A stretch of DNA of 64,000 nucleotides. Source: Pedobacter kyonggii. Lineage in GTDB: Bacteria; Bacteroidota; Bacteroidia; Sphingobacteriales; Sphingobacteriaceae. The stretch covers positions 62,001-126,000 of the forward strand of contig NZ_SIXF01000014.1 of NCBI RefSeq assembly GCF_004310665.1, written 5' to 3'. Below are positions 44,462-55,100 of the stretch, in pieces. The position numbers and the translations under genes are program-made. Under the pieces are notes generated by a model. It did no database searches. It was not told the DNA's origin and worked only from the letters and a program-made list of their open reading frames with translations. The first letter of the stretch is position 1. The number at the start of each line of letters is the position of its first letter.

Positions 44462-47400
44462 TTAGAATTTAATGTTGGCGCCCAAATTAATAATGCGTTG
44501 CTGTGGATAAAACTGCCCACTGCCACTGGTTCCTTCAGGATCGTAATCTTTTACTTTAGAAATGGTGAACAAGTTAAATGCACTCGCATAAAGCCTTAAT
44601 CCCGAAACATTGATCCGATTTAAGAAACTGGCCTTAATGTTGTAAGCAATTTCTACATTTTTAAGCCTTAAAAACGAGGCATCATTTAACCAAAAAGTAT
44701 TGTTAAACTGCCCACCGCTAATGGCGTTTGATGCACGATCGGTTACTCTTGGATATGTTCCGTTCGGATTAGATGCACTAAACCGGTTATCGGCCCAACT
44801 GCTGTAAAAGTTACCGATACTTCCAGATTCTGGCAAAACGTATTGGCTTACCTGGGTTTGCCCAGCCAATACCATCGATACATCAAAGTTTTTATAAGAA
44901 GCACCAAGCGTAAAACCATAAGTAATCTGAGGGATATTACTATATGGTGTTCTGGTTTGGTCATCGGCGGTTATTTTGCCATCATTGTTATAATCAAGGT
45001 ATTTAAGATCGCCAATTTTAGCGCCACTTACATGTGGGTAAGCATCTAACTCTTGTTGTGTTCTAAATATGCCAATACTATTGTAAAGCAGGTTTGCATT
45101 TAATGGTCTGCCGGTTTGGCGTTGATAATCTAGTGTACCACTGGCTTCATCAATAAAAATCACCTTACTTTTTGCGTAAGTGATATTGCCTGATGCATTC
45201 CATTTAAAGCTTTCGCCATTGTGATTATAACCTAAAGTAGCTTCAAAACCAGTATTATTAACTTTACCAATATTTTCTGAAGGTACCAGCGGATCAGAAC
45301 CGAAAGGGTTTACAATTCCTGAAGAACCTGGCAATGATGCATTACGGGTAGCCAAGATATCAGATCTTTTTTGTTGAAAATAGATGGCTTCGATACTGAA
45401 GTTTTTAAATATAACGGCATTGAAACCGATATCAAGTTTTTTGGCTACTTCCCAGGTAATATTCGGGTTTGCAAGTTTAACTAAGTTTACACCCGGCTGT
45501 ATTGTTGATGATGTTGCACCTGGGCTTTGGGCTACAAATCCATTTCCAACAAGAACATAATTATCAAAGTACTGGAAACCATTTACGTTATCGTTACCAA
45601 GCGCTCCGTATGAAGCACGGATTTTTAAATTATCAACGAATTTAATATTTTCATTAAACCACTTTTCTCTTGAGATTACCCACCCTGCAGAAACTGAAGG
45701 AAAATAACCATACTGTTTACCCTGAGGAAAAATTGATGACCCATCTACGCGCAACTGCCCTTCAAAAAGGTATTTATCATCATAACTGTAAGCCAAACGA
45801 CTAATTATACTTCGGCGGTTATAATTTGTGCTATAGCCTGAGTTTAAGAAATCCGTAGCGGCAGTACCTCCCTGAGAAAGTTCAGGCAAAGAAGTAGAAA
45901 GGAAATTAAAACGTTGTGCATCGAAATATTCTAAATGATTTTCACTTTGTTCGTAACCCACAAAAGCATTAATATCATGCAGGTTAAACTTACGTGCGTA
46001 ATTTAGTTTGATATTTGTGGTAAGCAACGATTCATTTTTATGGCTTTCGGTCAAGGTAGCTTTTTGGTTATTGCCACCAACAATCACGCTATTATAGTTT
46101 TTAGATGTAGGATCGTATTGGTAGAGCAGGTATGGTTTGCTGAAACTTTTGCTAAATACATTGGATTTATCAGCAGAAAAGAAACCATCAACAGAAAGCC
46201 CCTGTACTCCAGGAATAATAAAACTAGCTCTCAAAATACCATTTAAAACCTGCGTTGGCGATTTGTTTGTACCGCCGATATCTGTAACCTGTACGGCTGG
46301 ATTTGCATTTTCTATACCAGTTGTTGGTAAACCATTTGGATAATAAGCCGACACAATAGGTTTTGCCCTATAAATGGATCTGAAAACATCGCCAGCCCCT
46401 ACCTGAGGAAACAGACGGTTTTCTTGCCTGCCTGATACCGATAAGCCAACTTTAAGGTATTTAGAAACGTTGGCATCTATATTTGTGCGGAAATTATATT
46501 GATTGTATTTGGTTACCCCATTTTTATACAAACCATCTTGAGAAACGGTACCTAACGACATGTAGTATTTTACATCCTCGCTGCCCCCGTTAATAGAAAG
46601 ACTGTGTTGGCTTTGCAACGCAGTTTTTTCTAAGGTTTGGTCAATCCAATCAGTATTGGGATATAACAGTGGATCGGAACCATTGCGAAATTTCTCAATC
46701 TGATCTGCAGTGTACGACTGATTAAGGCCGCCTGCAGGATTTGAATCGAAATTAATTTCATTCATAATCTGTGCATAGGTTGTCGCATCAGCCATATTAG
46801 GTAATCTTGTTGGCGAGCTAAACCCCTGGTTAAAACTATAATTGATAGTAGGCTTACCTGTTTTTCCCCTTTTCGTAGTCACTAAAATTACACCGTTGGC
46901 TGCCCTGTTACCATAAATGGCGGCAGAGGCATCTTTTAGTACCGAAACACTTTCAATATCATTTGGATCTAGGCGTTCCAGACCACCAATTTGCCCGGGT
47001 ATTCCATCTACAACAACTAATACACTGTTGCTCCCGGTTGTAGCCAAACCCCTGATGGTGATGTTTGAGCCATCAAAACCCGGCTCACCGCTTCTATTGT
47101 TAATTACCACCCCAGAAAACCGGCCGGCTAATGAATTGGATAAATTCGGTTGCGGACTCTTAACCAAGTCGGCCCCTTTTACCTGCGAGATTGAACCGGT
47201 TAATGTTGCTTTTTTCTGTGTTCCGTAGCCAACAACCACTAATTCATTTAGCGTTTTGGTATCGGCACTAAGCTGAACATTAATGGTTGTTCTATCACCA
47301 ACCGCTTGCTCCTGGTTGGTATAGCCTACAAATGAAAAAATAAGTATGTCAGTTTTAGCCGAAACATTGATGCTGTATTTACCATTCGCATCTGTTTGCA

Positions 47401-47638
47401 CCGCTTTTTCTGTTCCCTTAATTTTAATCGCTACACCTGGAAATGTAGCACCTGTTTCGTTTGTTACGGTACCCGTTACCACAATTTCTTTAAGCTGGCT
47501 TTTACCTGTTTTAACAGAACTTAAAGATGCCATTGCCGGTAAACTGATGGATACGATAAATAGAAATGCCAGTGTTTTAATTGTAAAGAATTTTGGCAAA
47601 AATCCTTTCAGAACTTTTCTTCTCATATTGGTTTGCAA
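44462..47638 (-). CDS. SusC-like TonB-dependent receptor of the second locus
   Basis: A 1058-residue receptor with signal peptide (about 1-38), carboxypeptidase-regulatory-like domain (about 50-130, VTGTVTNETGATFPGVAIKI), plug (VVVGYGTQKKATLTGSISQV; DIESVSVLKDASAAIYGNRA) and barrel ending NLGANIKF. First gene of the operon SusC-SusD-GH30-GH35-GH5. The plug differs clearly from that at 3830-6829, so the two importers are not recent duplicates. Its promoter region (47729-47786) carries ACCCC repeats resembling, but not identical to, those of the left locus. Confidence 0.95.
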   Translation of the reverse strand: MQTNMRRKVLKGFLPKFFTIKTLAFLFIVSISLPAMASLSSVKTGKSQLKEIVVTGTVTNETGATFPGVAIKIKGTEKAVQTDANGKYSINVSAKTDILIFSFVGYTNQEQAVGDRTTINVQLSADTKTLNELVVVGYGTQKKATLTGSISQVKGADLVKSPQPNLSNSLAGRFSGVVINNRSGEPGFDGSNITIRGLATTGSNSVLVVVDGIPGQIGGLERLDPNDIESVSVLKDASAAIYGNRAANGVILVTTKRGKTGKPTINYSFNQGFSSPTRLPNMADATTYAQIMNEINFDSNPAGGLNQSYTADQIEKFRNGSDPLLYPNTDWIDQTLEKTALQSQHSLSINGGSEDVKYYMSLGTVSQDGLYKNGVTKYNQYNFRTNIDANVSKYLKVGLSVSGRQENRLFPQVGAGDVFRSIYRAKPIVSAYYPNGLPTTGIENANPAVQVTDIGGTNKSPTQVLNGILRASFIIPGVQGLSVDGFFSADKSNVFSKSFSKPYLLYQYDPTSKNYNSVIVGGNNQKATLTESHKNESLLTTNIKLNYARKFNLHDINAFVGYEQSENHLEYFDAQRFNFLSTSLPELSQGGTAATDFLNSGYSTNYNRRSIISRLAYSYDDKYLFEGQLRVDGSSIFPQGKQYGYFPSVSAGWVISREKWFNENIKFVDNLKIRASYGALGNDNVNGFQYFDNYVLVGNGFVAQSPGATSSTIQPGVNLVKLANPNITWEVAKKLDIGFNAVIFKNFSIEAIYFQQKRSDILATRNASLPGSSGIVNPFGSDPLVPSENIGKVNNTGFEATLGYNHNGESFKWNASGNITYAKSKVIFIDEASGTLDYQRQTGRPLNANLLYNSIGIFRTQQELDAYPHVSGAKIGDLKYLDYNNDGKITADDQTRTPYSNIPQITYGFTLGASYKNFDVSMVLAGQTQVSQYVLPESGSIGNFYSSWADNRFSASNPNGTYPRVTDRASNAISGGQFNNTFWLNDASFLRLKNVEIAYNIKASFLNRINVSGLRLYASAFNLFTISKVKDYDPEGTSGSGQFYPQQRIINLGANIKF

Positions 47639-47728
47639 GTTTAATATTTGGTTAGCAGATCAATTTTTATAACCTACCCAACAGAACCCTCTATCGGAAT
47701 CGCGATTATAGCACTGCTTTATGGAAGG

Positions 47729-47786
47729 CTAAATTAGCGCCAACAAACAACTCCCATGGGGTACAAACAATCCAAATTAGAGGGGT
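47729..47786 (-). promoter_or_regulatory. Predicted HTCS operator and promoter of the second SusC
   Basis: On the minus strand ACCCC occurs twice with starts 24 bp apart (plus-strand GGGGT at 47758-47762 and 47782-47786). About 21 bp further is TAATTTAG (47729-47736), a -7-like box. The arrangement repeats that of the left-locus promoters with different spacing, as expected if the second HTCS binds a related site. Confidence 0.42.
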
Positions 47787-47795
47787 AAACAAACC

Positions 47796-47824
47796 GAAAA
47801 AACCCCAAAACAATACTTTGGGGC
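47796..47824 (-). terminator. Terminator of the second HTCS gene
   Basis: CCCCAAA (47803-47809) pairs with TTTGGGG (47817-47823), loop 7 nt; the minus strand continues TTTTTTCGG. It lies about 40 bp after the HTCS stop and ahead of the SusC promoter. Confidence 0.75.
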
Positions 47825-47859
47825 CAATTATTAAAAAATAACAGATGAATGGCTACTTG

Positions 47860-50800
47860 CTATTTACCTTTTTTAACTGTGGTATTAATGTTATTGGAAA
47901 ACGGCTTGCGGAATTTTTTAATGTACTGCGATGGGTTCATGTTAAAGAGCTTATAAAACTGCTCTCTAAAATATTTCGGATCGTTAATACCCACCATGTA
48001 AGAAGTTTCCTGAATGGTTTTATCGGTATTGATAAAAATTTCGGCAGCTTTCCTTAACCTGATGAAACGGATAAAGCCATTCGCTGACTGACCTGAAATG
48101 GATTTTATTTTGCGGTAAAGATTAGATCTCGACATACCGATAACCGCAGTAAGTATATCGATATTAAAATCGGGATCGATCAGGTGGTCTTCTACAATAC
48201 GGATACAATTATCCAAAAACTCTTTGTATTCTGCAGAGATTTTGGTGTTGTTAGAATTAAGAGTAATCTCGTTGTAAAAGTATTTTTGCAGCGCATTTTT
48301 ACTCTTTAGTATACTGGCCACCCTCGCTTTTAAAAAATCTTTATCAAAAGGCTTGCTAATGTAATCATCGGCCCCACCCTCTATTCCTTTAAGTTTAACC
48401 TCGGGCGCAGAAATAGCGGTTAACAGGATAATAGGAATATGTGAAACGGCTACATCTTCTTTTATTTTACTACACAGTTCTATCCCGGTTATACCATCCA
48501 TCATTACGTCACATATCACAATATCGGGCAATAGTTCTTTTACCATATCGTACCCGTCTTCTCCGTTGCTCGCTTCATAAAGGTGGTAATCCATTCTGAA
48601 AACCTGTTTCAGGTATTCTCTGATCTCGATGTTATCATCAATAATCAAAAGTGTTTTCAAATCCACAGCGAGCTGACTATCAATCAATGGTTCTTCTGCT
48701 GCTTTTACAATATTATTTGCCGTTATTTCATCCTCTATTAACTCTTTAAATAACGATGAATCGGTATCTACCAGTTCCTCCTGCAAAATTACCGCATCTT
48801 TAAAATGGCTTATTCCTTTTAATAAAGCAATATTAAATGCCGTGCTTTTATTTTCAACGCTGGTATAACTTATCGCTCCACCATGCATTTCTATAAAATT
48901 TTTAGCCAGGTACAAACCAATACCAAAACCTCCTTTTGCTGATTTATTTCCTGGATCCTGATAAAATTTTTCATAGAGTTTTTCTCCTGCAAAGCTGGTA
49001 ATACCACAGCCTGTATCTTCTATAAGCACATTTATATTTTCCTGGTTACTTTTTACAATCATTTTAACCGTACCGCCTTCGGGCGTAAATTTTATGGCAT
49101 TTGCAAGGAGATTAAAAAACACAATCTCTATTTTTTCCCTATCAGCATAAAATGGGATCAATTCATCGGCGCATATAAACTCAAATACAATATTTTTAGA
49201 CCTGGCCTGGTGCACAAAGCAAAGAAATACCTCTTTACTCAAACTCACCAGGTTTACCGGAGCTACTTTTAATTTCCCGCCATAGGTATCGGCTTTTCTG
49301 AACAATAACAATTGATCTACCAAACTTAAAAGCCGTTTTGCATTCCTGTAAACAATATTTAAATCAGTGGTATCAACATTTTTATCGTTCTTGTATAAAA
49401 GCTCTTTAACCGGATTGATAATTAGTGTAAGTGGCGTACGAAACTCGTGTGATACATTGGTAAAAAAAGAAAGTTTCTTCTCGCTGAGTTCTTTCTCTTT
49501 TTCACTTTCTACATGGGCCAGTTTCACCTGAAATTCGAGGTTTGTGCGATGCTCACGGTACTTAAGATAAGCATAAATCATCCCAAAGAAAGCCAAGCCA
49601 TAAATACAAAAAGCCCACCAGGTTCGGTACCAGGGTGGCGTAATGGTAATGGCGATAGAATTGCCCTCCAGATTCCAGATGCCATCGTTATTTGACGCCC
49701 TTACTTTTAGCACATACTTACCGGGGTTTAAATTGGTATAGGTAACCTTATGCTCACTGCCACTGTAATTCCATTTCTTATCGAAACCTTCTAGAAAATA
49801 AGCGTACTTGTTTTTTTCGGAAAGCGTATAATTGAGTGCTACAAAACCAAAAGAAAGCACGCTTTGGCTGTAGGGCAAAGTAATCTCCTTAGTCATGTAC
49901 ACCGGTAATTTTAATGGAGAATCATCACCAGGTAGAATTAATTTATTGAAAATAGAAAAATCGGAAAAATAAACCGCCGGAGCTGTTTTATTATATTTTA
50001 GGTGTTGTGGATTAAAATAAACGATACCTTTACTTCCTGCGAGGTAAATTTCTCCTTTTGCATTTTTGCAGATAGCGGCATTGGCATAAACACCGTCTTT
50101 CTCATCGTAATTTTTCACCATTTTGGTTACAGGATCGAAGAGTGATATCCCCTGTTCGGTTGTTACCCATAACCTGCCATTATTGTCTTCTACCAGATCG
50201 GTAAAAACATTGCTTGCAAAACCGTTTTGCTTTGAATATATTTCGAAAGTGTTGGTTTTAGCTATATATTTATTCAGGCCATCGCGGGTGCAGATCCAAA
50301 CATTTTGGTGCGAATCCAGATAAAGGCTATTTACAATGTTATTGCTAATGCCACCTTTTCTTGAATTATCGATCATGTAATTGCTAAACTTTCTGGTTTT
50401 AGGGTTAAAGCGGCTGAGCCCACTTCCGTATGTACCTATCCAAACATTACCCTGCGCATCTTTTAAAAGGCAGTACAAATGATTATTACTTAATGAAGCC
50501 TGGTTTTTAGGGTCGTTAAAGTAATGTGTATAACTGCGGGTTTTATCGTTGTACACTTTCAAACCAGCATCGGTAGCCAAATAATATTCGTTATGGTTTA
50601 CCTCAATCAAATCTCTAAAAACATCTTCATTAAAAAAACTACCAAGTGCCGAACGGTGATGGTGGTGAATAAATTTATTCTCTTTCTCATCGTAACGATC
50701 GAAACCATTTTCGCCCATTACCCACAGTCTGCCATTTAAATCGGTAGATAGGTTAATAATGTCAGAACTGGATAAACTATTTGCATTGCTGGTATGCAGC

Positions 50801-51984
50801 AGTTTATTTACTGAACGATTATCGGGATTATATTTAAACAAACCCTTGTTTGTGCCTACCCAAAAATTCTTACCATAACTGATGATGGATTTGATGTCGG
50901 CCTGCCCAAAAGGAAGGGAAATAAAATTAAATTTATATTGGTTAAAGTCTATTTTACTGAGACCATTTTTACCACAAACCCATATCATTCCTGTTTTATC
51001 GCGGTATAGCCCCCCATTGGCAAAAAATTCGAGTTCTTCTATTTTCTCCCATTTATTTAATTCGGTGTTTACCCAAAATAATCCGGAGTTTCCGCCAACC
51101 AGCATTTTTTTTGCGCCTAAATTTAACACACTAAATACTGAAGCATTACCAGTGCCTTTACTACTGTAGGTGTTGAATTTCCCTGTTTTCGGATCGAATC
51201 TGAACAGATCGCCTTTCCAATAACAACCAACCCATATCATGCCATCGGCATCTATACTAAGTGTCCAGATATCGTTTGGATTTTTTTCGCCCGCTATTTC
51301 CTTTTGTGTGTAATTGGTAAAGCGCTTGGTTTTTTGATCAAATTTATTTAGTCCTTTGCTCCAATTGCCTAACCATAAATTTCCTTCTTTATCTTCTGCA
51401 ATGGCATTAACCGATTTTCCTTTAATGGCATTTGGATTTTTAATGTCGGGCTGATAAACTGTAAAAGACGCTGAGCTTTTGTTAAAAAGGTTAAAACCAT
51501 CGTCGGTACCTACCCAGAGCTTATTTGTTCTATCAATGAGTAGCGACCATATTTTATTGTTGCTCAACGATGTTCTCTTATCTTCTTTATGATAAAAACG
51601 CTCAAATTTTTCTGTTACAGGGTTGAATTTATTTAAACCGTTCATGGTAGCCACCCAGAAAACACCATTCTGATCTTCTACAACAGCATTGATATAGTTA
51701 TTGGTTAGTGACGTGGTATCGCCGGGGATATTTACATAAATTTTAAAAGAATAACCATCAAACTTACACAAACCGTTTTCAGTACCTACCCATATAAATC
51801 CCCTCTTGTCTTTTAAAGCGGCTGTTGTACTTTTTGAGGGTAGTCCTTCATTTATGCCATAGGTTTTAATTACATAATGGCCTGCTATTACAGGCCGTTT
51901 ATCGACATGGGATACCTGTGCTTTAACATGAGTAAAGAGGAAAAAAAATTGCAGAATAAAACAAGTTAGACTAATTAATCTCAT
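47860..51984 (-). CDS. Hybrid two-component system regulator (HTCS) of the second glycan locus
   Basis: A 1374-residue protein with signal peptide (ending VKAQ), about 14 propeller repeats (RGFIWVGTENGLCKFDGYSF is the first), a Y_Y_Y domain (LNPGKYVLKVRASNNDGIWN), a membrane helix (WWAFCIYGLAFFGMIYAYLK), histidine kinase with His846 in TNVSHEFRTPLT, ATPase motifs DTGCGIT and GGFGIGLYLAKNF, a receiver with Asp1159 in VICDVMMDG, and an AraC HTH (DILTAVIGMSRSNLYRKIKS). All catalytic residues are intact. It shares the full design and about half its residues in the cytoplasmic part with the HTCS at 16279-20367. It lies directly upstream of the SusC operon and should control it. Confidence 0.95.
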   Translation of the reverse strand: MRLISLTCFILQFFFLFTHVKAQVSHVDKRPVIAGHYVIKTYGINEGLPSKSTTAALKDKRGFIWVGTENGLCKFDGYSFKIYVNIPGDTTSLTNNYINAVVEDQNGVFWVATMNGLNKFNPVTEKFERFYHKEDKRTSLSNNKIWSLLIDRTNKLWVGTDDGFNLFNKSSASFTVYQPDIKNPNAIKGKSVNAIAEDKEGNLWLGNWSKGLNKFDQKTKRFTNYTQKEIAGEKNPNDIWTLSIDADGMIWVGCYWKGDLFRFDPKTGKFNTYSSKGTGNASVFSVLNLGAKKMLVGGNSGLFWVNTELNKWEKIEELEFFANGGLYRDKTGMIWVCGKNGLSKIDFNQYKFNFISLPFGQADIKSIISYGKNFWVGTNKGLFKYNPDNRSVNKLLHTSNANSLSSSDIINLSTDLNGRLWVMGENGFDRYDEKENKFIHHHHRSALGSFFNEDVFRDLIEVNHNEYYLATDAGLKVYNDKTRSYTHYFNDPKNQASLSNNHLYCLLKDAQGNVWIGTYGSGLSRFNPKTRKFSNYMIDNSRKGGISNNIVNSLYLDSHQNVWICTRDGLNKYIAKTNTFEIYSKQNGFASNVFTDLVEDNNGRLWVTTEQGISLFDPVTKMVKNYDEKDGVYANAAICKNAKGEIYLAGSKGIVYFNPQHLKYNKTAPAVYFSDFSIFNKLILPGDDSPLKLPVYMTKEITLPYSQSVLSFGFVALNYTLSEKNKYAYFLEGFDKKWNYSGSEHKVTYTNLNPGKYVLKVRASNNDGIWNLEGNSIAITITPPWYRTWWAFCIYGLAFFGMIYAYLKYREHRTNLEFQVKLAHVESEKEKELSEKKLSFFTNVSHEFRTPLTLIINPVKELLYKNDKNVDTTDLNIVYRNAKRLLSLVDQLLLFRKADTYGGKLKVAPVNLVSLSKEVFLCFVHQARSKNIVFEFICADELIPFYADREKIEIVFFNLLANAIKFTPEGGTVKMIVKSNQENINVLIEDTGCGITSFAGEKLYEKFYQDPGNKSAKGGFGIGLYLAKNFIEMHGGAISYTSVENKSTAFNIALLKGISHFKDAVILQEELVDTDSSLFKELIEDEITANNIVKAAEEPLIDSQLAVDLKTLLIIDDNIEIREYLKQVFRMDYHLYEASNGEDGYDMVKELLPDIVICDVMMDGITGIELCSKIKEDVAVSHIPIILLTAISAPEVKLKGIEGGADDYISKPFDKDFLKARVASILKSKNALQKYFYNEITLNSNNTKISAEYKEFLDNCIRIVEDHLIDPDFNIDILTAVIGMSRSNLYRKIKSISGQSANGFIRFIRLRKAAEIFINTDKTIQETSYMVGINDPKYFREQFYKLFNMNPSQYIKKFRKPFSNNINTTVKKGK

Positions 51985-52111
51985 AGTTGAACAACAAAAT
52001 TTGATGGGAGAATGCCTTAGCTAAACCCTGCCTCTTTTGAAATAGACGAGTTGTAAAGATACAATTTGCAAACTTATTACCGAATCTATTCTGGTGTTCA
52101 ACTTAGTGCCA

Positions 52112-52143
52112 ATAAAAAAGAGGCCGGTTAAAAACCGACCTCT
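52112..52143 (-). terminator. Rho-independent terminator of the GH31 gene
   Basis: AGAGGCCGGTT (52119-52129) pairs with AACCGACCTCT (52133-52143) with one G-U pair and a 3-nt loop; the minus strand continues TTTTTTATT. It lies 23 bp after the GH31 stop and isolates that gene from the HTCS gene. Confidence 0.85.
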
Positions 52144-52165
52144 TCGCAAAACTAACTACTACTAA

Positions 52166-55100
52166 CTAAAATTTAACTGAATTGAGATTCTTATCTACTA
52201 AAATACCTTCACTAAGTTTAAGGCCGAACTGTAGTTTGCGTTTTGCCTTTAATTTCAGGATAAACAGATCGGAAGTTTCGTTTAAAGCATCTTTGTTGCC
52301 AATGTTTACAAAGGTTGGATACAAAACCTTAGCGCTACTGGTGTGCAGGCGATCGTTGGTCAGGTTATCCATCTGTTTGGTATTTAAAAGTTGAACACCT
52401 ACAAAATCATAATCCTGTGCATTGTATGGTAGGGCAAAACTTAAAGCATTTACTGACTTCAGGTTTATTCCCTTTACTTTGATTTCGATGATTTCGTCTT
52501 TGTTATAAGCTTGTTTAGCCGTACTGATTTCCAGTTTACCTGCAACTTTATCAATTTTAGCTTTTTTTATACCTCCTTCAAGTTGTGTAGCCACAACTGA
52601 AATATCGAAAGCATCAATCAAATTGTTTTTATTGATATCGCCATTGCTGATATAACCTTCAAAATCAGCATCACCTTTTCTTAAACCAGTATAATTGATG
52701 TAAGAAGTTAAATCGTTCTTATCAATTAAACGGTCGTTATTGATATCGCCGGGAAGATAACTTTCGGTACCAGGAACTTTAAATACATATAACTCTCTGC
52801 CTGAACCAAAACCACCTACACCATCAGCAACAGCAATTTTGAGGTAACGTGCAGCAGGATGCGCAGTAAAATTGAACATTTTAATTTCGTCGTTATTGGC
52901 CCATTCAAATGCACCAGCTTCTGTCCAGCTTTCTTTATTATTGCTATAAAACACTTTACCTTTTAATAAAATTCCGTTCCCTCTTCCTGTGCGTGGCAGG
53001 TAGTGGAATTTATCCAGTTGATTGATCGATTTCAGATCAATAATCATATCAAAAGGAACGGCTTTAACACCCCATTTGGTATGCCAGGTATTACTTTCAT
53101 CATAATCGAACAATTTATTGATACCAGAGCCTCCTTGGTTTTCTACCGTAGTTTCGGCAGCAATACCCTGGATAGCAAATTCTAAAGGATTGGTTTTGGT
53201 TGTTGCTTTAATTTCTGTCCAATCAGAATAGCCATCTTTGTTTACTGCACGCAATTTAAAGGTATAAGCTGTTTCGGCCCATAAGCCATCAAATAATAAA
53301 GCAGTGTCGCGGATAGTAGTATAATGCATATCGTTAAAATCGATCTCATAAAAATCGGCATTGCTCACTTTGGTCCAGCTTGGAGTAAGCGTATAGGCTT
53401 CTCTGTTTTTATCACTTACCATAGCATTTACAGGAGCAGTTAATTTCCCTATTGATACGCGCTGTTTATCTACAGGTTCAAATTTAAATCCGTCTATACT
53501 AAGTGTTACAGAATTGATTGTAATATCGGTAGATTGAAGTTTAACCAGCAACTGAGGGTTTTTAACCATTGCTACTTTTTCAAACTCGCTTCCTTTTGTA
53601 GCAAAACGGTTTAAGTTTGGTGCAGCATTGTAGAAATACACATTAACCTGCTTCAAAAATTCTTCTTTCGAGTTTACTTCACTTAGTTTGATTTTACTGT
53701 CCCCAACTCTTGCAGTTAACCTTTTCGGTTTTTCGGTAACGTTGATCACAAATTCTGTTGTTTTTTCTTTCACAAAGCCATCGAAATCGCCCTTTGCAGG
53801 ATGAATAGTAACCAGGGCATTGTTCTTCTGATCTAGTGCTGATTCAATTAAAGTAGAAGCGCCATTTCCTAATTTATAGGCTTCTGTTGCACCGTCATCA
53901 TCATATTCGGTGAATGAAGTTTTTCCAAAAGGATATAGTTCATAAATACGGTTTGCTTTATTGATTTCAGAAACGTTGTTATTTGGATTTGTCATCGGGA
54001 TAATGGCGCCATTTTTCACAAAAACAGGCAATTTCCATAACGGCGAGTCAAAACTGTTGAGAATGTTGTTCCCAGTGTATTTTTCTCCAGTGAAATAATC
54101 AATCCACGTTCCCTCAGGTAAGTAAATACCATTGCGGATATCGTTACCTTTTTCGTCTGATTTGGTCGCCTGATAAATTGGCGCCACCAAGAAAGAAGGT
54201 CCGTACAGGTATTGATACTGTGTTGAAGTACCTTTGGTATAGGCATTTGGATATTCCAGAAACATGGCCCTGATCATCGGCAATCCAGTAACCGCTTCTC
54301 TAGCTATGCTATAAGTATAGGGCATCAATTCCGATTTCAGTTTTAAATAGTTGCGGTTAATCGAAGCTACAGGCTCACCCAATGCATGTGGATATTTTTC
54401 ATTAGCGCCCCAACCGTCCATATTTAATTCCATTGGCGTAAAGGTTTTCCATTGGAAATCGCGCGTATTAATGGTTAGATTTTTACCACCGAAAATACCA
54501 TCCATATCGGAAGTAATATTGGGTTGACCTGATAAACCAGAACCTAAATAAGTAGGAATATGGAAGCGGATATATTCCCAAACGCCACCAGTTTGATCAC
54601 CAGACCAAATACCGGCATAACGCTGTGTACCAGCCCAACCATCTAATGAGATGATAAATGGACGACTGCTATTGCCATAATAAGGCATAATCTGCGCTAC
54701 ATCGGCAACGCCATTCAAGCCAAACGAATAACCGGCACCAACCCATGCCACATCGGTTTTTAATACACGAACGCCTGCATCTCTGACTTCCTTAATAATA
54801 TCGCGCTGCAATAACGGACTTATTTCTGGTTTAGGGTGAAGATCAGATTGTGTCCAAAGTCCAATTTCCACACCGTTTTTACGGGCATAATCGCCAAAAC
54901 TCTTTAGGTTCTGAATGTTGCCATCCAATGTTTCTGTTTGGCCATAACCTGCGCCATAACCATCATTTGGAAGCACCCAGCCCAAAGGCATATCGTGTTT
55001 TTTATAACGATCTATCACGGCACGGGCAGAAAACTGATAATTGTTTTTTTCGCCATTAAGCGATTCTTTTATACCGCCATTATCTTTCTGACTTTCTTTG

